Notes: a model not told the origin generated them from the sequence alone. A stretch of 64,000 nucleotides of DNA from Punica granatum (GCF_007655135.1 NC_045127.1:25338199-25402198); one strand, 5' to 3'. Shown: positions 1-13,311, counted from the first letter of the stretch. A program made the numbers and translations.

Positions 1-2167
1 GAGCCTCGAACTCGCGATCAATCGAGACCCGAACTTCCTCTCAAACCCATGGGGCCCACAGTCAGTCATGACCAGCCCTATCCCTTGCCATTGTCGCCCA
101 TTTCCTTGGCATCTTCTCCATGCAACTTGCCTTATCCTTCTTCAAAATATCAAGCCTACCATTTCACTTCAACACTCCACCTTCATCCATGCATTTGGCT
201 CTTCTTCATTAATGCATTTCAAGAAGTCTTCATCCCTATCTTCATTAAAAATTCGGATCTCATAATCCATGCCCCTTAATTGCACTTTTCTTCACTAATC
301 TTGCATTTAAGCTTTCCTATATATTGTCTAAATGTCATTAACTTAATCACACACCTTCAAGCACTCTCTCTTTAGTATTTCTCACTCAAACAAAGGCTCT
401 CAACCTCCTAAGAACTTTAGTAAAATCGCAGCAAGCAAGAACCACCCAAAAACCAAGCAAAACACTCAAGACTTAAATCGGACTTCATCCCGACTTAAAT
501 CCAAACTTCACCAAGCTCCATATCCTACATGTTTTCGACCCCCTCTATCCGTTTCCGAGCTTAGATTTCAAGTTTGAAGACTCTAAGTTAGAGAATTAGC
601 TCAGTACAAAATCGAGCACAGTTTTGGCCCAGCCGGGTCAAAACTTCCAACCCAGTTTTCTCACATTTTCGAGTCGGTCTGAACTTTCAAAACCCATCAA
701 ACACATCCAGGGGTTCGTTAGGAGTTGGGAGCCACCGACCTTGCTCAATAATTCCATCGGAATCCACCGTTATGAATTCCGACCCGAAAACTGCTCAGTC
801 GGGCCGGCGTTTCTGACTGTCTGTTCGGTTTTCTTGTAGATCGGGTCGATCCGTGACCCTTTTCGACAAACGACCACTTCTATCACCTCCAGGGGTCAGT
901 TAGGAGTCAGGAGCCGTTGGCCTTGCTCAAAAATTCCATCGGCATCCACCGTTATGAATTCCGACCCGAAAACTTACCAGTCGGGCCAGTTTCCAGACGT
1001 GCTCTGTTTACGGTGATTTTAGCAGGACTGTATGGGTCGACCCGACAACTCTGGGAACAAACGACCACCACGGTCACCTAGACGGGTCCCTCGGCTACCC
1101 AAGGCCGCTGACCTTGCCTCAAAATTCCATCGGGAGCCTCCGTGGCGACGTCCGACCCGACATGTGCCAGTCGGGTCTGTCCACCCTTCCAGTTGGGTCT
1201 GTTGCTACCATTCGGGTCTGTTCAAGCCGAAACAGCCCAAACCCGACCCACCAACGGTCCAACCCGACTTTTGAAGGTCCCATCCCACCTCTCGGGACTA
1301 GGTATGACCATTCCCGACTTAGAGGAGCTAGGACTTTTATATTATTGTTGTGTTTATGGAGTTTTAAGGGGTTTTAAGCATGATTTTAATTTCGTACTTT
1401 AATTTTATGCAATTTCCTTATTACACCATGCATGTTTATCCTCGTTTAACGTGCTAGTATGTCGAGAAATATTTAAATCGAAGTCGAGAAAACCATCCCG
1501 ACCCGGAAAAGCCGAGATCGTTCGGGTTAAACTCTCCATGAGGTAACCGAGAGCATTCTTGACCTTTTTGGGTCAAGACCGGATTTCTTTGCCCCGATTT
1601 AAATTGTTTCCCAAGTTTTATTGTTTTTCTCACATCTATGAAGTCGGTATTGTTTTATCGATTCCTTAAATAATATGTTTGTGCATGTTTGCATGTTTGA
1701 ATGTGTTATTTAAATCATGATAATACCGACTTTCATTTAATCGTGTTATTTAACATGTTCGATGTTTAAGCATGCGAGAAACGATTCAAAACAAGATGGG
1801 GAAAACTCGTGAAACCAAATACAAGCCATGAGACCTCTCCGCTTTCTCCAAGGAGAATAGGCCAAGAGTCTCATGGAGTTATTTGGGTTCCATGAGGCTT
1901 CCTCTTCCCATTTTAAATATGTTCTCGGATTTCGTGTAATTTGCAAGTTCAATTACATCGAGCATCTCACATGAAATGTCTTTCCAAACCAAAATATGCA
2001 TGGATTCGCAATTCGGAGACCCTTTCGGGCCTATTAGGACCAAAGGGTGTTTCGGTCTATCTTGACTAAATCATCCTCGATCTTTCTTGACCCATCTTGG
2101 TCACCGAGTCATGAATCGTTTTCATAATTAATGCATTCGGCATAACCCTTAAGCATTAATTTCACAA
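1..2167 (+). mobile_element. Tat/Ogre-like LTR, copy A (partial, internally deleted)
   Basis: Bases 1-2167 align almost continuously with 8574-10639, so this is one copy of a large LTR whose start lies left of the window. Compared with copy B it lacks about 1.86 kb (B 10640-12501), which includes the LTR end and the primer-binding site; the join lies at a short shared 'ac'. Copy A also has an extra duplicated block: the motif ending in ATGAATTCCGACCCGAAAAC occurs near 770-791 and again near 950-972, while copy B has it once. Small open frames here change between the two copies and are not genes. The lineage call rests on LTR size and the binding site of copy B. Confidence 0.75.
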
Positions 2168-3000
2168 ACTTAGTGGGTTCAGGCTTGATCCGTTTGCTTT
2201 GCTTGCATGTTTATTTATCGCTTTCCGCACATTTTATTTTTCGCACATTTACTTTTCTGCACTTGCATTGGATCATTTTAGTGAATTTAGGTACCAAACG
2301 CCTGAAATCCCACGGGCGTCGATCTAGGAAGCAAGGTTAGTCAGAGGTTTCGAGTAAGGGAACAGATCGAGTCGACTCTGCCACCGAACCGGCCCCCAAA
2401 GATCCTCGCTCGATTTCAAGGAATTGACACCCTTGAATCGGGAGCTCTCATCCCTAGTTAGTGGTTTTCCCAGTAGAACACTGAAACAATGCATAAACAG
2501 GGACCGTCATGCTGGACCAAAATTGCCTTCATGCCATCAACCGACCCAAAGTTCGGTCTTTGAGTCGGTCCCTAGTTTTCTTTTAGGCGGACCTTTTGTT
2601 GTTTTTCTACAATGAGAGATGTACATTGTAACAGATACAGTTATACTTTACTTTTTTGCACTGCATGCATGTTTTCAAACAAACTAGGACATTGCATTGG
2701 TTTATTGCTTAAGTTCCCTTTTTCAAATGAACCATCTTCATAAATCTGGGAACTTGAATCAAATCAATGCAACGGCATTAGCTTTTGAAAACTCATACAT
2801 TGCCTGCACCGATGTTTGCACAGCGACTACCATGTCCCGTATGACCGGCGAGTCGTGCCAACCTTCGCGGGTAGACCACCTGCGGCCTTCACCCTTCCTC
2901 CATGGCAAGGCGAGCAGTGGACCGAGGGCCGACCCACCTTCCAAGGCGAGACTAACCAACAATAATTTCTTCCTAACAAAGAGCATCACCGCATGATCGA
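2168..3000 (+). mobile_element. Tat/Ogre-like 5' leader, copy A
   Basis: Closely repeats 12502-13316, the stretch directly behind the primer-binding site of copy B. It starts with ACTTAGTGGGTTCAGGCTTG and ends where the copies part after GCATGAT. No conserved open frame is seen, so I read it as untranslated leader. Copy A has lost the binding site itself, so this copy could not be primed. Confidence 0.7.
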
Positions 3001-4637
3001 AAGCACATCTCTCCACGTGACCCCCACGCATCTACAAACGATCAAGCGTGCCTCATACATGTCCAAGCATGTTCACACCAACTCATGCACGCACGCTCAG
3101 AGTATCAATGCATGTCTCTTGGTGTGCTCGCACGACGCCTACCTGGCCAGTTCGCTTCCCTACACTCTTGCATTGAAATCCTGAACAGATCATGCTCCTT
3201 CATTGTTTTCTTTTCCCATTGTAGGAAATTCTCAACAAGAAGACAGCCTGAATACGGAGCAACCACAATTGAGACAACAAACGTCTCTCATCCAGCTCCT
3301 TGGGATTTCAACACTAAGTCCCCATTCTTACTCCACAAAGCAAGATCGCAAGCAAATCAGAGTCACCGCTTTACTCATCTGAAATCCAAAATCGACTTGG
3401 ATTCAAATTCATCCAAGCGATACTACGAGGAGCAAGTCTAATCCTTCCACTGCAAAGATCGGAAGTGACAGCTCCACAAACAGAGCATGACCCAACTCTC
3501 GATCACAGACCAGCACGGTCATGCCTCCGATCAAAGAATGGATCTCATCCACCTCCGTTGTGGTCGCCGACTAAACACTAGGGCAACGCACGCAGTCTTC
3601 TTTAAACTCTCTTTTGCTTAAATTTAAATGCATTCCCACAAATGAGCTCCCAACATGAACAAATCCGTCAATGGAGCATTAGGATAGTCTCGAAGACGCC
3701 CTATTAGTTCTGTTGGACCTGTTCGACTCACCTGTCCTCATGGGACCTGGCTCCTCGAGCCTTCCCTAGGACGGCTGTGCATGCCTACTCGCAATTAGGG
3801 AAAACATGTTTATGCGACCCCAGTCGCGGTCTAACCACTCTAGAGTGGTGATGACTAGATTCCCGAAAACAAATGTCGCCTGCACGAGGCACCTCATGGG
3901 TCGCGGACGGGACCAAAAGGGATTTTCCCATGGGACCATCCCATATTTCTTACCACATATTCCCCGCATAATCGCCTAATGCATTGTCTTCTTTGTCATC
4001 CTTCACAGGGGCACATTGACCACAGGTGAAGAGCGATGCGCGAGTTCACGCTTCCCCGAAAACTTGTCTCAAATCCTTTCCTTATACTTTGACGAGGGAG
4101 GTGTCCGACGATGAGGTACCCCCTATGAAGTCGAAGATGAGGACAATTGAGCGAATCACTCAGCATTGATGCAATCGTCTTCCTTGAGCATCCAGTGACT
4201 TCAGCAGCGTGCACCCCCCAAGAGGCACGTACTGCAAAGAACAGCAAGAGATGATCGGAGACATCGCACAAGGCGCCTGCCACAAGCCACTTCCACAAAT
4301 GAAGACCGGGGTATCCCCGATCAACATTCACACCGGGGTAACCTCGGTTCCCTATTCCACATGGGGCAATTTGACATTTTCTTTTCCTAGACAATAGGGG
4401 AAGTTCACCGGTAAAGCTTGCAAGGGCAAATGACACGAAGTTCGACTTTCAAGTGCACAAGAGTCAAACTTCCAAGAAAGCTGGTCCTTACAAAATAGGA
4501 CTAGCAACACACAACAAGTCTCCACGAGGCGAAGCACACCAAAGCGGCCTTGGCGATGCAAAGTCGAGGAGTTTCAAACAAAGACACGGGGCACAAAACA
4601 AACCCCAGCTGCAAGAAAAAAAACATAGCGAAAAGAA

Positions 4638-4690
4638 GCGGGAAAAACCCGCCAATGAAGAGAGAGAGAAAAGACGCGGGAAAAACCCGC
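4638..4690 (+). repeat. Duplicated perfect hairpin
   Basis: GCGGGAAAAACCCGC occurs at 4638-4652 and again at 4676-4690. Each copy is a five-base stem around an A5 loop, and both sit in similar purine-rich sequence, so this is a short tandem duplication carrying a hairpin. Function unknown. Confidence 0.7.
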
Positions 4691-6079
4691 TAATGAACAA
4701 AACAAGGCATCGCCGAGATTCATCAAAAGCACCGGCGCTGCCAATCCAGAGAAATCAACAAACCCCGACAAAAGAGGGGCAGCAGATACAATTCCTGGAC
4801 GGAGACATAACACAATGCACTCGGAGGTTGAATCCTTCGAACTCTTCGCCCTTGCAAACTCGAGAGATAAAAGAATCGAGACCGCTAGGTCGAAAACCCC
4901 TTTTGGGGCGCCTAGGCAAAAGTTAGGGTAAAAGAGAGGCACGACCCTTTGGGGCGGTCATAGCAAAAGGAGAGCTCTTTCCCATTAGGTTGAGAGGTGC
5001 GGCCTCGAGGTGGGTGACCGTAGCAAAAGGAGAGAAAAACGAGAGATAGATAAAATTGCCCCCTAGTCTCTCACACATCGTGTGGACAAGGGATCCCCAA
5101 AGGAAGTGGCCAGGTTATCTATTCAAACACGATCCCCAATCGGCTCTCCAATACCATTCAACCGTCCAAGAGGAAACCTTCGTCAAGCACAGTGGGTAAC
5201 TGAATACGCCGTCCAAGTAGTTCAATACAGCCTGCACAACAGAAGGATGAAGGAAAATTGGGGTACATCTCGCTGCAAGCATGAATCCGTGTATCATTTT
5301 AGCCTGGGGCAACGTGCTTCCCAAGCTTTCTCTTTTCTCTTTGTCTTTGCATAAACTCCAAATGGGTCACAACCTCCCTTTAACAGGCTATCACAAAGCC
5401 AAAATCCCAGACATTCCTCTCCGGGGTCTAGTCATAACGCTTTGGAAATGGTCAGACCGAGTCTGGCCAAATCTGAACAGAAATCCCCAAGCAGGTTGCA
5501 AATGCAGCCGCCCTACGGTACCCTATTGAGAAGGGTTCAAAGCCGACGGGCGCATCGAACAAACAATAGAACTGCCAGGGCATCGTCAGGGAAGTCTCGA
5601 TATGCCCATGCATGGCTAACGGGAGCCCCTGGAGACCTCGTATCTAGGCCTCCGAGAACGGGACCCACTTGCACTGTCAAAGCAAAATTCTTCACGGGTT
5701 GCTAGAGCGAGCCGAAACCGAAGATCTGCGCGTCATAACGACGCTCCTTTTACTGCTTACCTGTGCCTATCTCATGTTAGTATTTCTCACATGATTTACT
5801 AGTAATGCTAGGATTACAAGTACCACAAGCAAGAAATAACTACGGCAGACTCTGATTCCCGACCACACGGGATACGTAGGCGCTCTTTCCCTAGAGCTCG
5901 AGTCTCGCAGGACAAGATGCCGAATCCTCGCGAACTTCCAGTAGATCAAAGTACGATTGCCCAAGCCAGTAAAACTGGTCTTCCGCAAAGCGTAACCACT
6001 CCAGCAACATGTGCCTCTGACGGATCAACACTTTCGAGGCAGCATCCGCCCCACATAGCCACACCACCACTGTCCTACA

Positions 6080-6950
6080 ACTACAACATTTACTACTTTC
6101 GGATTTCACACCCACACTGGTTTCACACCCAACATTTACTGCTTTCGGATTTCACACCCACACTGGTTTCACACCCAACATTTACTGCTTTCGGGTTTCA
6201 CACCCACACGGGTTTCACACCCAATATTTACTGCTTTCGGGTTTCACACCCACACGGGTTTCACACCCAACATTTACTGCTTTCGGGTTTCACACCCACA
6301 CGGGTTTCATACCAGGCATTTCACACCCACACGGGTTTCACACCCAATATTTACAGTTTTCGGGTTTCACACCCACACGGGTTACACACTCAACATTTAC
6401 TGCTTTCGGGTTTCACACCCACACGGGTTACACACCCAACATTTATTGCTTTTGGGTTTCACACCCACCATTTACTGCTTTCGGGTTTCACACCCACACG
6501 GGTTACACACCCAACATTTACTGCTTTTGGGTTTCACACCCAACATTTGCTGCTTTCGGGTTTCACACCCATACGGGTTACACGCCCAACATTTACTGCT
6601 TCGGGTTACACAGCCAACATTTACTGTTTTTGGGTTTCACACCCAACATTTGCAGCTTTCGAGTTTCACACCCATACGGGTTACACGCCCAACATTTACT
6701 GCTTTCGAGTTACACAGCCAACATTTACTGCTATCGGGTTTCACACCCACACGGGTTACACACCCACACATTTACTGCTTTCGGGTTACACACCTACACA
6801 TTTACTGCTTTCGGGTTACACACCCAACATTTCCTGCTTTCGGGTTACACACCCAAGATTTTCTGCTTTCGGGGTACACACCCAAAATTTACCGTTTTCG
6901 GGTTATACAACCCACATTTATTGCTTTCGGATTCCACACCTACCTAAGTA
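6080..6950 (+). repeat. Minisatellite array in the 3' region of the Tat/Ogre-like element
   Basis: Tandem units built on TTTCACACCCAACATTTACTG plus CTTTCGGG (about 29 bp), alternating in the left half with a 17-bp block TTTCACACCCACACGGG to give a 46-bp composite unit. Towards the right, units become simple 29-mers with TTACACACCC. The array lies upstream of the polypurine tract, where Tat/Ogre elements are known to carry variable 3' tandem repeats. The long open frames across it (for example 5917-6951) arise from the repeat and are not a protein gene. A reverse-complement relative lies at 63518-64000. Confidence 0.9.
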
Positions 6951-7287
6951 ACATAACTTTCATTAAGCTCCGCACTTTTTATCAAACTCAACTCTTTCAG
7001 TCAAACTTCACACTTTTCTCAAAGCTTCGCATTTTTCATCAGGTTTCACATTTTTCATTAAGCCCACTTCACATTTTGACATGCATTTCCTTTATGCACC
7101 TTCCTATTTACTGCAAAGTTTGCCTATGCCTTATTTCGTCTTTTCCACCTTCGCATTTAGGTACGGTATTTCCAACATATCCGAAGAAAAAGAGGAAGAC
7201 AGTCTTGGGAGAAGCCATATTGGACATCACGACCAAAACGGGGTTCTTCTATATCTTTGGCCGAATCGTCTATCAGAGTATCCAGCC

Positions 7288-7301
7288 AAAGAGGGGGAAG
7301 C
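7288..7301 (+). other. Polypurine tract before LTR copy B
   Basis: AAAGAGGGGGAAGC lies directly before TGTCAGCATT, the likely first bases of LTR copy B. The purine run followed by TG is the expected plus-strand priming layout. The exact start cannot be confirmed because the start of copy A is outside the window. Confidence 0.6.
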
Positions 7302-10300
7302 TGTCAGCATTCCATTTTGGTCCACAAGTCAAACAATGTCCATCAATAGCAAACAATGCCACGACTTGAGCGTTATCACAGAAGAAGGCTCCATAGAGCG
7401 AGAAATCACTATTCATTCTCAAGTCAGCAAAATCAAGCAAATGACATATACACACGACAAAAGGACTCCAGGGGTCACCAAAGGGCAACATAGTGACTAG
7501 AGAGCTCAACAACGTCCTAAACCGGCATTTCCAACATACCACGTGGACATCCCTATTTTCCGATAGTTCGCTCGTCCATTGGAAGATAGCCAATATTGGA
7601 CTTCAAAAATCCACATCAATGCCAAACATATGAAAAGTGTCTTCAAACGCATTTCGCAAATCATCTGCTCTATACAGAACAACTTTCTGTATACAAACAA
7701 CTTTTCAGTGGAAGTCCAAAAATGCTGGTTTCTCAAAGAAAAGTTAATTCCAAATATCAGATGCGGCCATGCCCCACAATCATACAGAGCATGAGCGATA
7801 CTTCAGATTGTCTTTCGAAAGTCACACAGACTCCTCAGATGACTTTCGAACGATAGATCAAGCATACCTTTCCACGGAAAACCATATCCGAAGACTGATC
7901 TGACGGAACATTGGCAAACGAAGTTAGCCATGCATTGCCCCGAAAACTACAGCGGACGTACACAATTGGGCAAATCAGACTGCAGAAGCCCATTTGGTTT
8001 CCCGAGTGACATCTGAAGAGAAGAAAAGATCATTTTTAACGGAAATTCATAACCGGAGGTCCTTTTTACGAAAACTTGACGCCGGATGGTTGGCAATTCC
8101 AGTGCCGCTTATCTCAACGCTCAATGTGAAATCCTCAAACAAAATCGCACAATCCATTTAAACCCTCAGAATAGCATTCCACAGTTTCAAATGCAGTTTT
8201 TCAATCCTCCGAGCCCTATTCTCAACGAACAAAGGTTGCGGCGATCTCCGGCTCGCCCAAGCAACTCAGGAAGCATTACGAAAAATCCGACTTCGAACTC
8301 TTAGGACGTCTCCGGCCTTACATTGATAATACCGGCTTAAGGGTCAATTATTCAGTCTGATCGACAATGCACGTCAAAACGACCAATTCAGAATGTAGAC
8401 AAAAGATGCGCATTCCGAAATGGTTAACTTTTCTCTAAACGCCTGAAATGAGCAAAAACCGGCTTCCGAGCCCAAAAATCACACGAGCATTCCCTTGGGC
8501 AAAATGGATGATTTCGGGTTCATTTGAACTGTTTTTGCGCGCACATTGACAATTCGACGTTTGTTTTAGCAACGAGCCTCGAACTCGCGATCAATCGAGA
8601 CCCGAACTTTGTCCCGAACTTCCTCTCAAACCCGTGGGGCCCACGGTCAGTCATGACCAGCCCTATCCCTTGCCATTGCTGCCCATTTCCTTGGCATCTT
8701 CTCCATGCAACTTGCCTTATCGTTCTTCAAAATATCAAGCCTACCATTTCACTTCAACACTCCACCTTCATCAATGCATTTGGCTCTTCTTCATTAATGC
8801 ATTTCAAGAAGTCTTCATCCCTATCTTCATTAAAAATTCGGATTTCCTAATCCATGCCCCTTAATTGCACTTTTCGTCACTAATCCTGCATTTAAGCTTT
8901 CCTATATATTGTCCAAATGTCATTAACTTAATCACACACCTTCAAGCAATCTCTCTCTAGCATTTCTCACTCAAACAAATGCTCTCAACCTCCTAAGAAC
9001 TTCAGCAAAATCGCAGCAAGCAAGAACCACCCAAAAACCAAACAAAACACTCAAGACTTAAGTCGGAATCCATCCCGACTTAAATCCAAACTTCACCAAA
9101 CTTCATAACCTACATGTTTTCGACCCCCTCTATCCATTTCCGAGCTTAGATTTCAACTTTGAAGCCTCTAAGTTAGAGAATCAGCTCAATATAGAATCGA
9201 GCATAGTTTTGGCCCAATCGGGTCGAAACTTCCAACCCAGTTTTCTCACAATTTCGAGTCGGACTGAACTTTCAAAACCCATCAAACACCTCCAGGGATT
9301 CGTTAGGAGTCAGGAGCCACCGACCTTGCTAAAAAATTCCATCGGAATCCACCGTTATGAATTCCGACCCGAAAACTGCTCAGTCGGATCGGCGTTTCTG
9401 ACTGTCTGTTCGGTTTTCTTGTAGATCGGGTCGATCCATGACCCTTTTCGACAAATGACCACTTGTATCACCTCCAGGGGTCAGTTAGGAGTCAGAACTG
9501 TACGGGTCGACCCGAAAACTTTGGGAATAAACGACCACCATGGTCACCTAAAGGGGTCCCTTCGCTACCCAAGGCCGCTGACCTTGCCTCAAAATTCCAT
9601 CGGAAGCCTCCGTGGCGACGTCCGACCCGACATGTGCCAGTCGGGTCTGTCCACCCTTCCAGTCGAGTCTGTTGCTACCATTCGGGTCTGTTCAAGCCGA
9701 AACAGCCCAAACCTGACCCACCAATGGTCCAACCCGACTCTTGAAGGTCCCATCCCACCTCTCGGGACTAGGTATGACCATTCCCGACTTAGAGGAGATA
9801 GGAATTTTTTATTATTGTTGTGTTTATAGAGTTTTAAGGGGTTTTAAGCATGATTTTAATTTCGAACTTTAATTTTATGCAATTTCCTTATTACACCATG
9901 CATGTTTATTATCGTTTAACGTGCTAGTATGTCGGGAAATATTTAAATCGAAGTTGAGAAAACCATCCCGACCCGGAAAAGCCGAGATCGTTCGGGTTAA
10001 CCTCTACATGAGGTAACCGAGAGCATTCTTGACCTTTTTGGGTCAAGACCGGATTCCTTTGCCCCGATTTAAATTGTTTCCCGAGTTTTTTTGTTTTTCT
10101 CACATCCATGAAGTCGATATTGTTTTATCGATTCCTTAAATAATATGTTTGTGCATGTTTGCATGTTTGAATGTGTTATTTAAATCATGATAATACCGAC
10201 TTTCGTTTAATCGTGTTATTTAACATGTTTGATATTTGAGCATGCGAGAAACGATTCAAAACAAGATGGGGAAAACTCGTGAAACCAAATACAAGCCATG

Positions 10301-12476
10301 AGACCTCTCGGCTTTCTCCAAGGAGAATAGGCCGAGAGTCTCATGGAGTTATTCAGGTTCCATGAGGCTTCCTCTTCCCGTTTTAAATCCGTTCTCGGAT
10401 ATCGTGTTATTTGCAAGTTCAATTACATCGAGAATCTCACATGAAATGTCTTTCCAAACCAAAATATGCATGGATTTGTAATTCGGAGACCCTTTCGGGC
10501 CTATTAGGACCAAAGGGTGTTTCGGTCAATCTTGACCGAATCATCCTCGATCTTTCTTGACCCGTCTTGGTCACCGAGTCACGAATCGTTTTCATAATTA
10601 ATGCATTCGGCACAACCCTTAAGCATTAATTTCACGAACGGGTTAATCGGGACGCTCACATGATTAAACCCACTTCACACTGATAAAGTTTACACGAATT
10701 GACCATTAACTGATAACTCGCGTCAATGAGTTGTCAAATGACGTTGGTGCCCTTTTCAAACTTATCAATTTCAAAACCCGAAACGCGCAGTCCGATGTAG
10801 CATGGACGTTTGAAAAGGGCTTCTGTATCTAAACTTGAGTTTTTACCTGATTTCAGGTAACTCAGGTCAGGATACAGAAGATATTTCTAGATCACTTCCG
10901 GGCAGATCGACCGGTTCTTTGGCTTTTTCAGGGTTCTTACACAACCCTGAATGATCCAAGGAATTGGTCGACATCGGCTACAGGCCGAGGTGGCCTGCAC
11001 TACGATGTTTCCCCTTTTCTGAAAACAATTTTCAAATAAAGGGCAAAATCGTCTTTTCACAATTCAGCGACACCCCTAGGTTTAGCATGATAGAAACACT
11101 ACAGTATGGGATAAGAACGGGCTACCTGTTCAGGTGTAGGTTCATCTGCATAGCATTTTCTTATCTAACTGATGAGTTTCTGTCATCCTAACATAGACTC
11201 GGATAACTAGAACGGTTATCTCTATCAGAAAACATGCCAAATGCTGATTAACCTTTCACTCGACCTAACCAAACACTAGATAAGGGTTAGGAGGAATTCT
11301 AGATTCCAAATCTAGAGTCAAAACACGAGTTTGGCTAATTTAGTGAAAATTCAGTGTAACAATACAGAACAACTGTAAAAGCAATCCACACACAAGAAAC
11401 TTGACTACGGACATCCGATATGTCAGGTTCTCAAACCAAAGCCGAATGCTAAAACATTAGCACGCGTTTGTTTGTCTAGGGTAGGATTTGCATGCCAAAG
11501 TACCCCGGATTAACAATTTGCTAAAACACGTACATTTGACAGTAACAAACACTTTGTCTGTTATTAACATGTTGTGTGTTACCTTTTTGCATCTGTTTGC
11601 CATGCGGGTCTAGCCTGATCCCTAGGCCGAATAATATTAGGGTTCAACACCCTAATCATCAATCACAAGGTCCAATGCCCTAATCATCACTCACAGACTC
11701 CAACGCCCTATTCAGTGAGAGCGTGCATCGAGTTCCATTTCTTCGGTTTTTCCCTAAACTCACAGTGAGTTAGAGCGGAATAATAATCGAACGCGAATCG
11801 ATTGGAATTCGATCATTTGTAATTTATATTTTATTGTATTTCTGAGAGCATTGTAAGGATTTTATTTTGTACATTCATTCTGTAAGAATTCCAGTCGTTG
11901 AGCGAACGGTCCAAGAGTCGAATTAATTGAATCGGTCTAATGCTTGCCTAGACACATGTAAATCCAAGATCTCACGGTTTTGGTTCACACAGGGATTCAA
12001 CCTCTATGGTTTGATGAACTATAACGCGAGATTGTGAACCAATTCCCTGACACACAGATTTACTTCTCTCTCGGCTTCTCAACCGATATAGTTTGATTCA
12101 TCGAACTTATGGTGTCAAAACGTGCGAGCCGAGTGCAACTTAATCCATGCGGTAAATAATAAAAAAGGCAAGCCTAGCAAACCAGAGTACCGAAAGGGCG
12201 TGCGGGATATAGGCCCGCACGTAACATGAACCCCCGAACTCGGACTTTCCGGTTTTGCACAGATCAATGCCTTAACAACAACTAGGTGTTCCATACCCCT
12301 AGACTCGGGTAACTTATCCGCCCTCGACCTTTGGGTCGTAAAATGATAAGTGACGACTCCTTCTCACGCGTGTCCGTCACGCGTCCCCACGGGAAGGTGG
12401 ACACTCCCAAGTTGCTCAATTTCAGGTCGCGCGCGATGCGAGCCCCGATGAGAGAGTCCACATTCAGGTCCGTACA
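7302..12476 (+). mobile_element. Tat/Ogre-like LTR, copy B (about 5.2 kb)
   Basis: Runs from TGTCAGCATT after the polypurine tract to CCGTACA, directly before a primer-binding site. The 8574-10639 part repeats 1-2169, and the last 134 bp repeat at 13312-13443. A length near 5 kb is typical of Ogre-type LTRs. It acts as 3' LTR of the left unit and 5' LTR of the right unit, so the complex is LTR-interior-LTR-leader-LTR tip. No coding frame is convincing; the open frames follow the GC-rich GTCGGGTC phrases. The start is inferred. Confidence 0.65.
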
Positions 12477-12478
12477 GC

Positions 12479-12499
12479 TTGGCGACTCCACTGGGGGAC
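12479..12499 (+). promoter_or_regulatory. Primer-binding site of the Tat/Ogre-like element
   Basis: TTGGCGACTCCACTGGGGGA begins two bases after the LTR end CGTACA. It resembles the TGGCGACTC-CTGGGGA type of site reported for Ogre/Tat elements, which pairs with a tRNA-Arg 3' end. The tRNA assignment is from memory and unverified. Confidence 0.55.
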
Positions 12500-13311
12500 A
12501 CACTTAGTGGGTTCAGGCTTGATCCGTTTGCTTTGCTTGCATGTTTATTTATCGCTTTCCGCACATTTACTTTTCTGCACTTGCATTGGATCATTTTAGT
12601 GGATTTAGGTACCAAATGCCTGAAATCCCACGAGCGCCGATCTAGGAAGCTAGGTTAGTCAGAGGTTCCGAGTAAGGGAACGGATCGAGTCGACTCTGCC
12701 ACCGAACCGGCTCCCAAAGATCCTCGCTCGATTTCAAGGAATTGACGCCCTTGAATCGGGAGCTCTCATCCCTAGTTATTGGTTTTCCCAGTACAACATT
12801 GAAACCTTGCATAAACAGGGACCGTCATGCTGGACCAAAATTGCCTTCATGCCGTCAACCGACCCAAAGTTCGGTCTTTGAGTCGGTCCCTAGTTTTCTT
12901 TTAGGCGGGCCTTTTGTTGTTTTTCTACAATGAGAGATGTACATTGTAACAGATACAGTTATACTTTACTTTTCTGCACTGCATGCATGTTTTCAAACAA
13001 ACTAGGACATTGCATTGGTTTATTGCTTAAGTTCCCTTTTTCAAATGAACCATCTTCATAAATTTGGGAACTTGAATCAAATCAATGCAACGGCATTAGC
13101 TTTTGAAAACTCATACATTGCCTGCATCCGATGTTTGCACAGCAACTACCATGTCCCGTATGACCGGTGAGTCGTGCCAACCTTCGCGGGTAGACCACAT
13201 GCGGCCTTCACCCTTCCTCCATGGCAAGGCGAGCCGTGGACTGAGGGCCGACCCACCTTCCAAGGCGAGACTAACCAACAATAATTTCTTCCTAACAGAG
13301 AGCATCACCGC
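12500..13311 (+). mobile_element. Tat/Ogre-like 5' leader, copy B
   Basis: A near-identical second copy of 2168-3000, here still joined to its primer-binding site. At 13312 it runs directly into the last 132 bp of an LTR; the shared ATGAT at the join suggests an internal deletion by short-homology recombination. Confidence 0.7.

Larger units (their letters stand above)
3001..7287 (+). mobile_element. Interior of the Tat/Ogre-like element, no gag-pol recognised
   Basis: This is 4.3 kb between the leader and the polypurine tract. I see no protease, reverse transcriptase, RNase H or integrase motif on either strand. The longest non-repeat open frame (4453-4926, lysine- and arginine-rich) has no recognisable domain and overlaps hairpin repeats. 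Short imperfect inverted repeats occur at 4300-4350 (ACCGGGG...CCCCG). A phrase with GGTCATAGCAAAAGGAGAG is repeated around 4955-5030. The tandem array 6080-6950 occupies the 3' part. Either a large deletion removed the coding part or this was a non-autonomous derivative. Confidence 0.6.

Noticed and set aside
4453..4942. Lys-rich frame (plus) and Leu/Ser-rich frame (minus) in the Tat/Ogre interior
   Set aside because: Low-complexity coding on both strands over hairpin and purine repeats, with no recognisable family.
6080..6950. Possible CRISPR-like array (regular short repeats)
   Set aside because: There are no unique spacers; units are directly adjacent and degenerate, and the genome is a plant.
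5917..6951. 344-codon open frame with repeated HTHTGFTPNIYCFRVS-like peptides
   Set aside because: It is the translation of the minisatellite. Other frames of the same array are also long and open, and the unit lengths (29, 46) shift frame, so there is no coding constraint.
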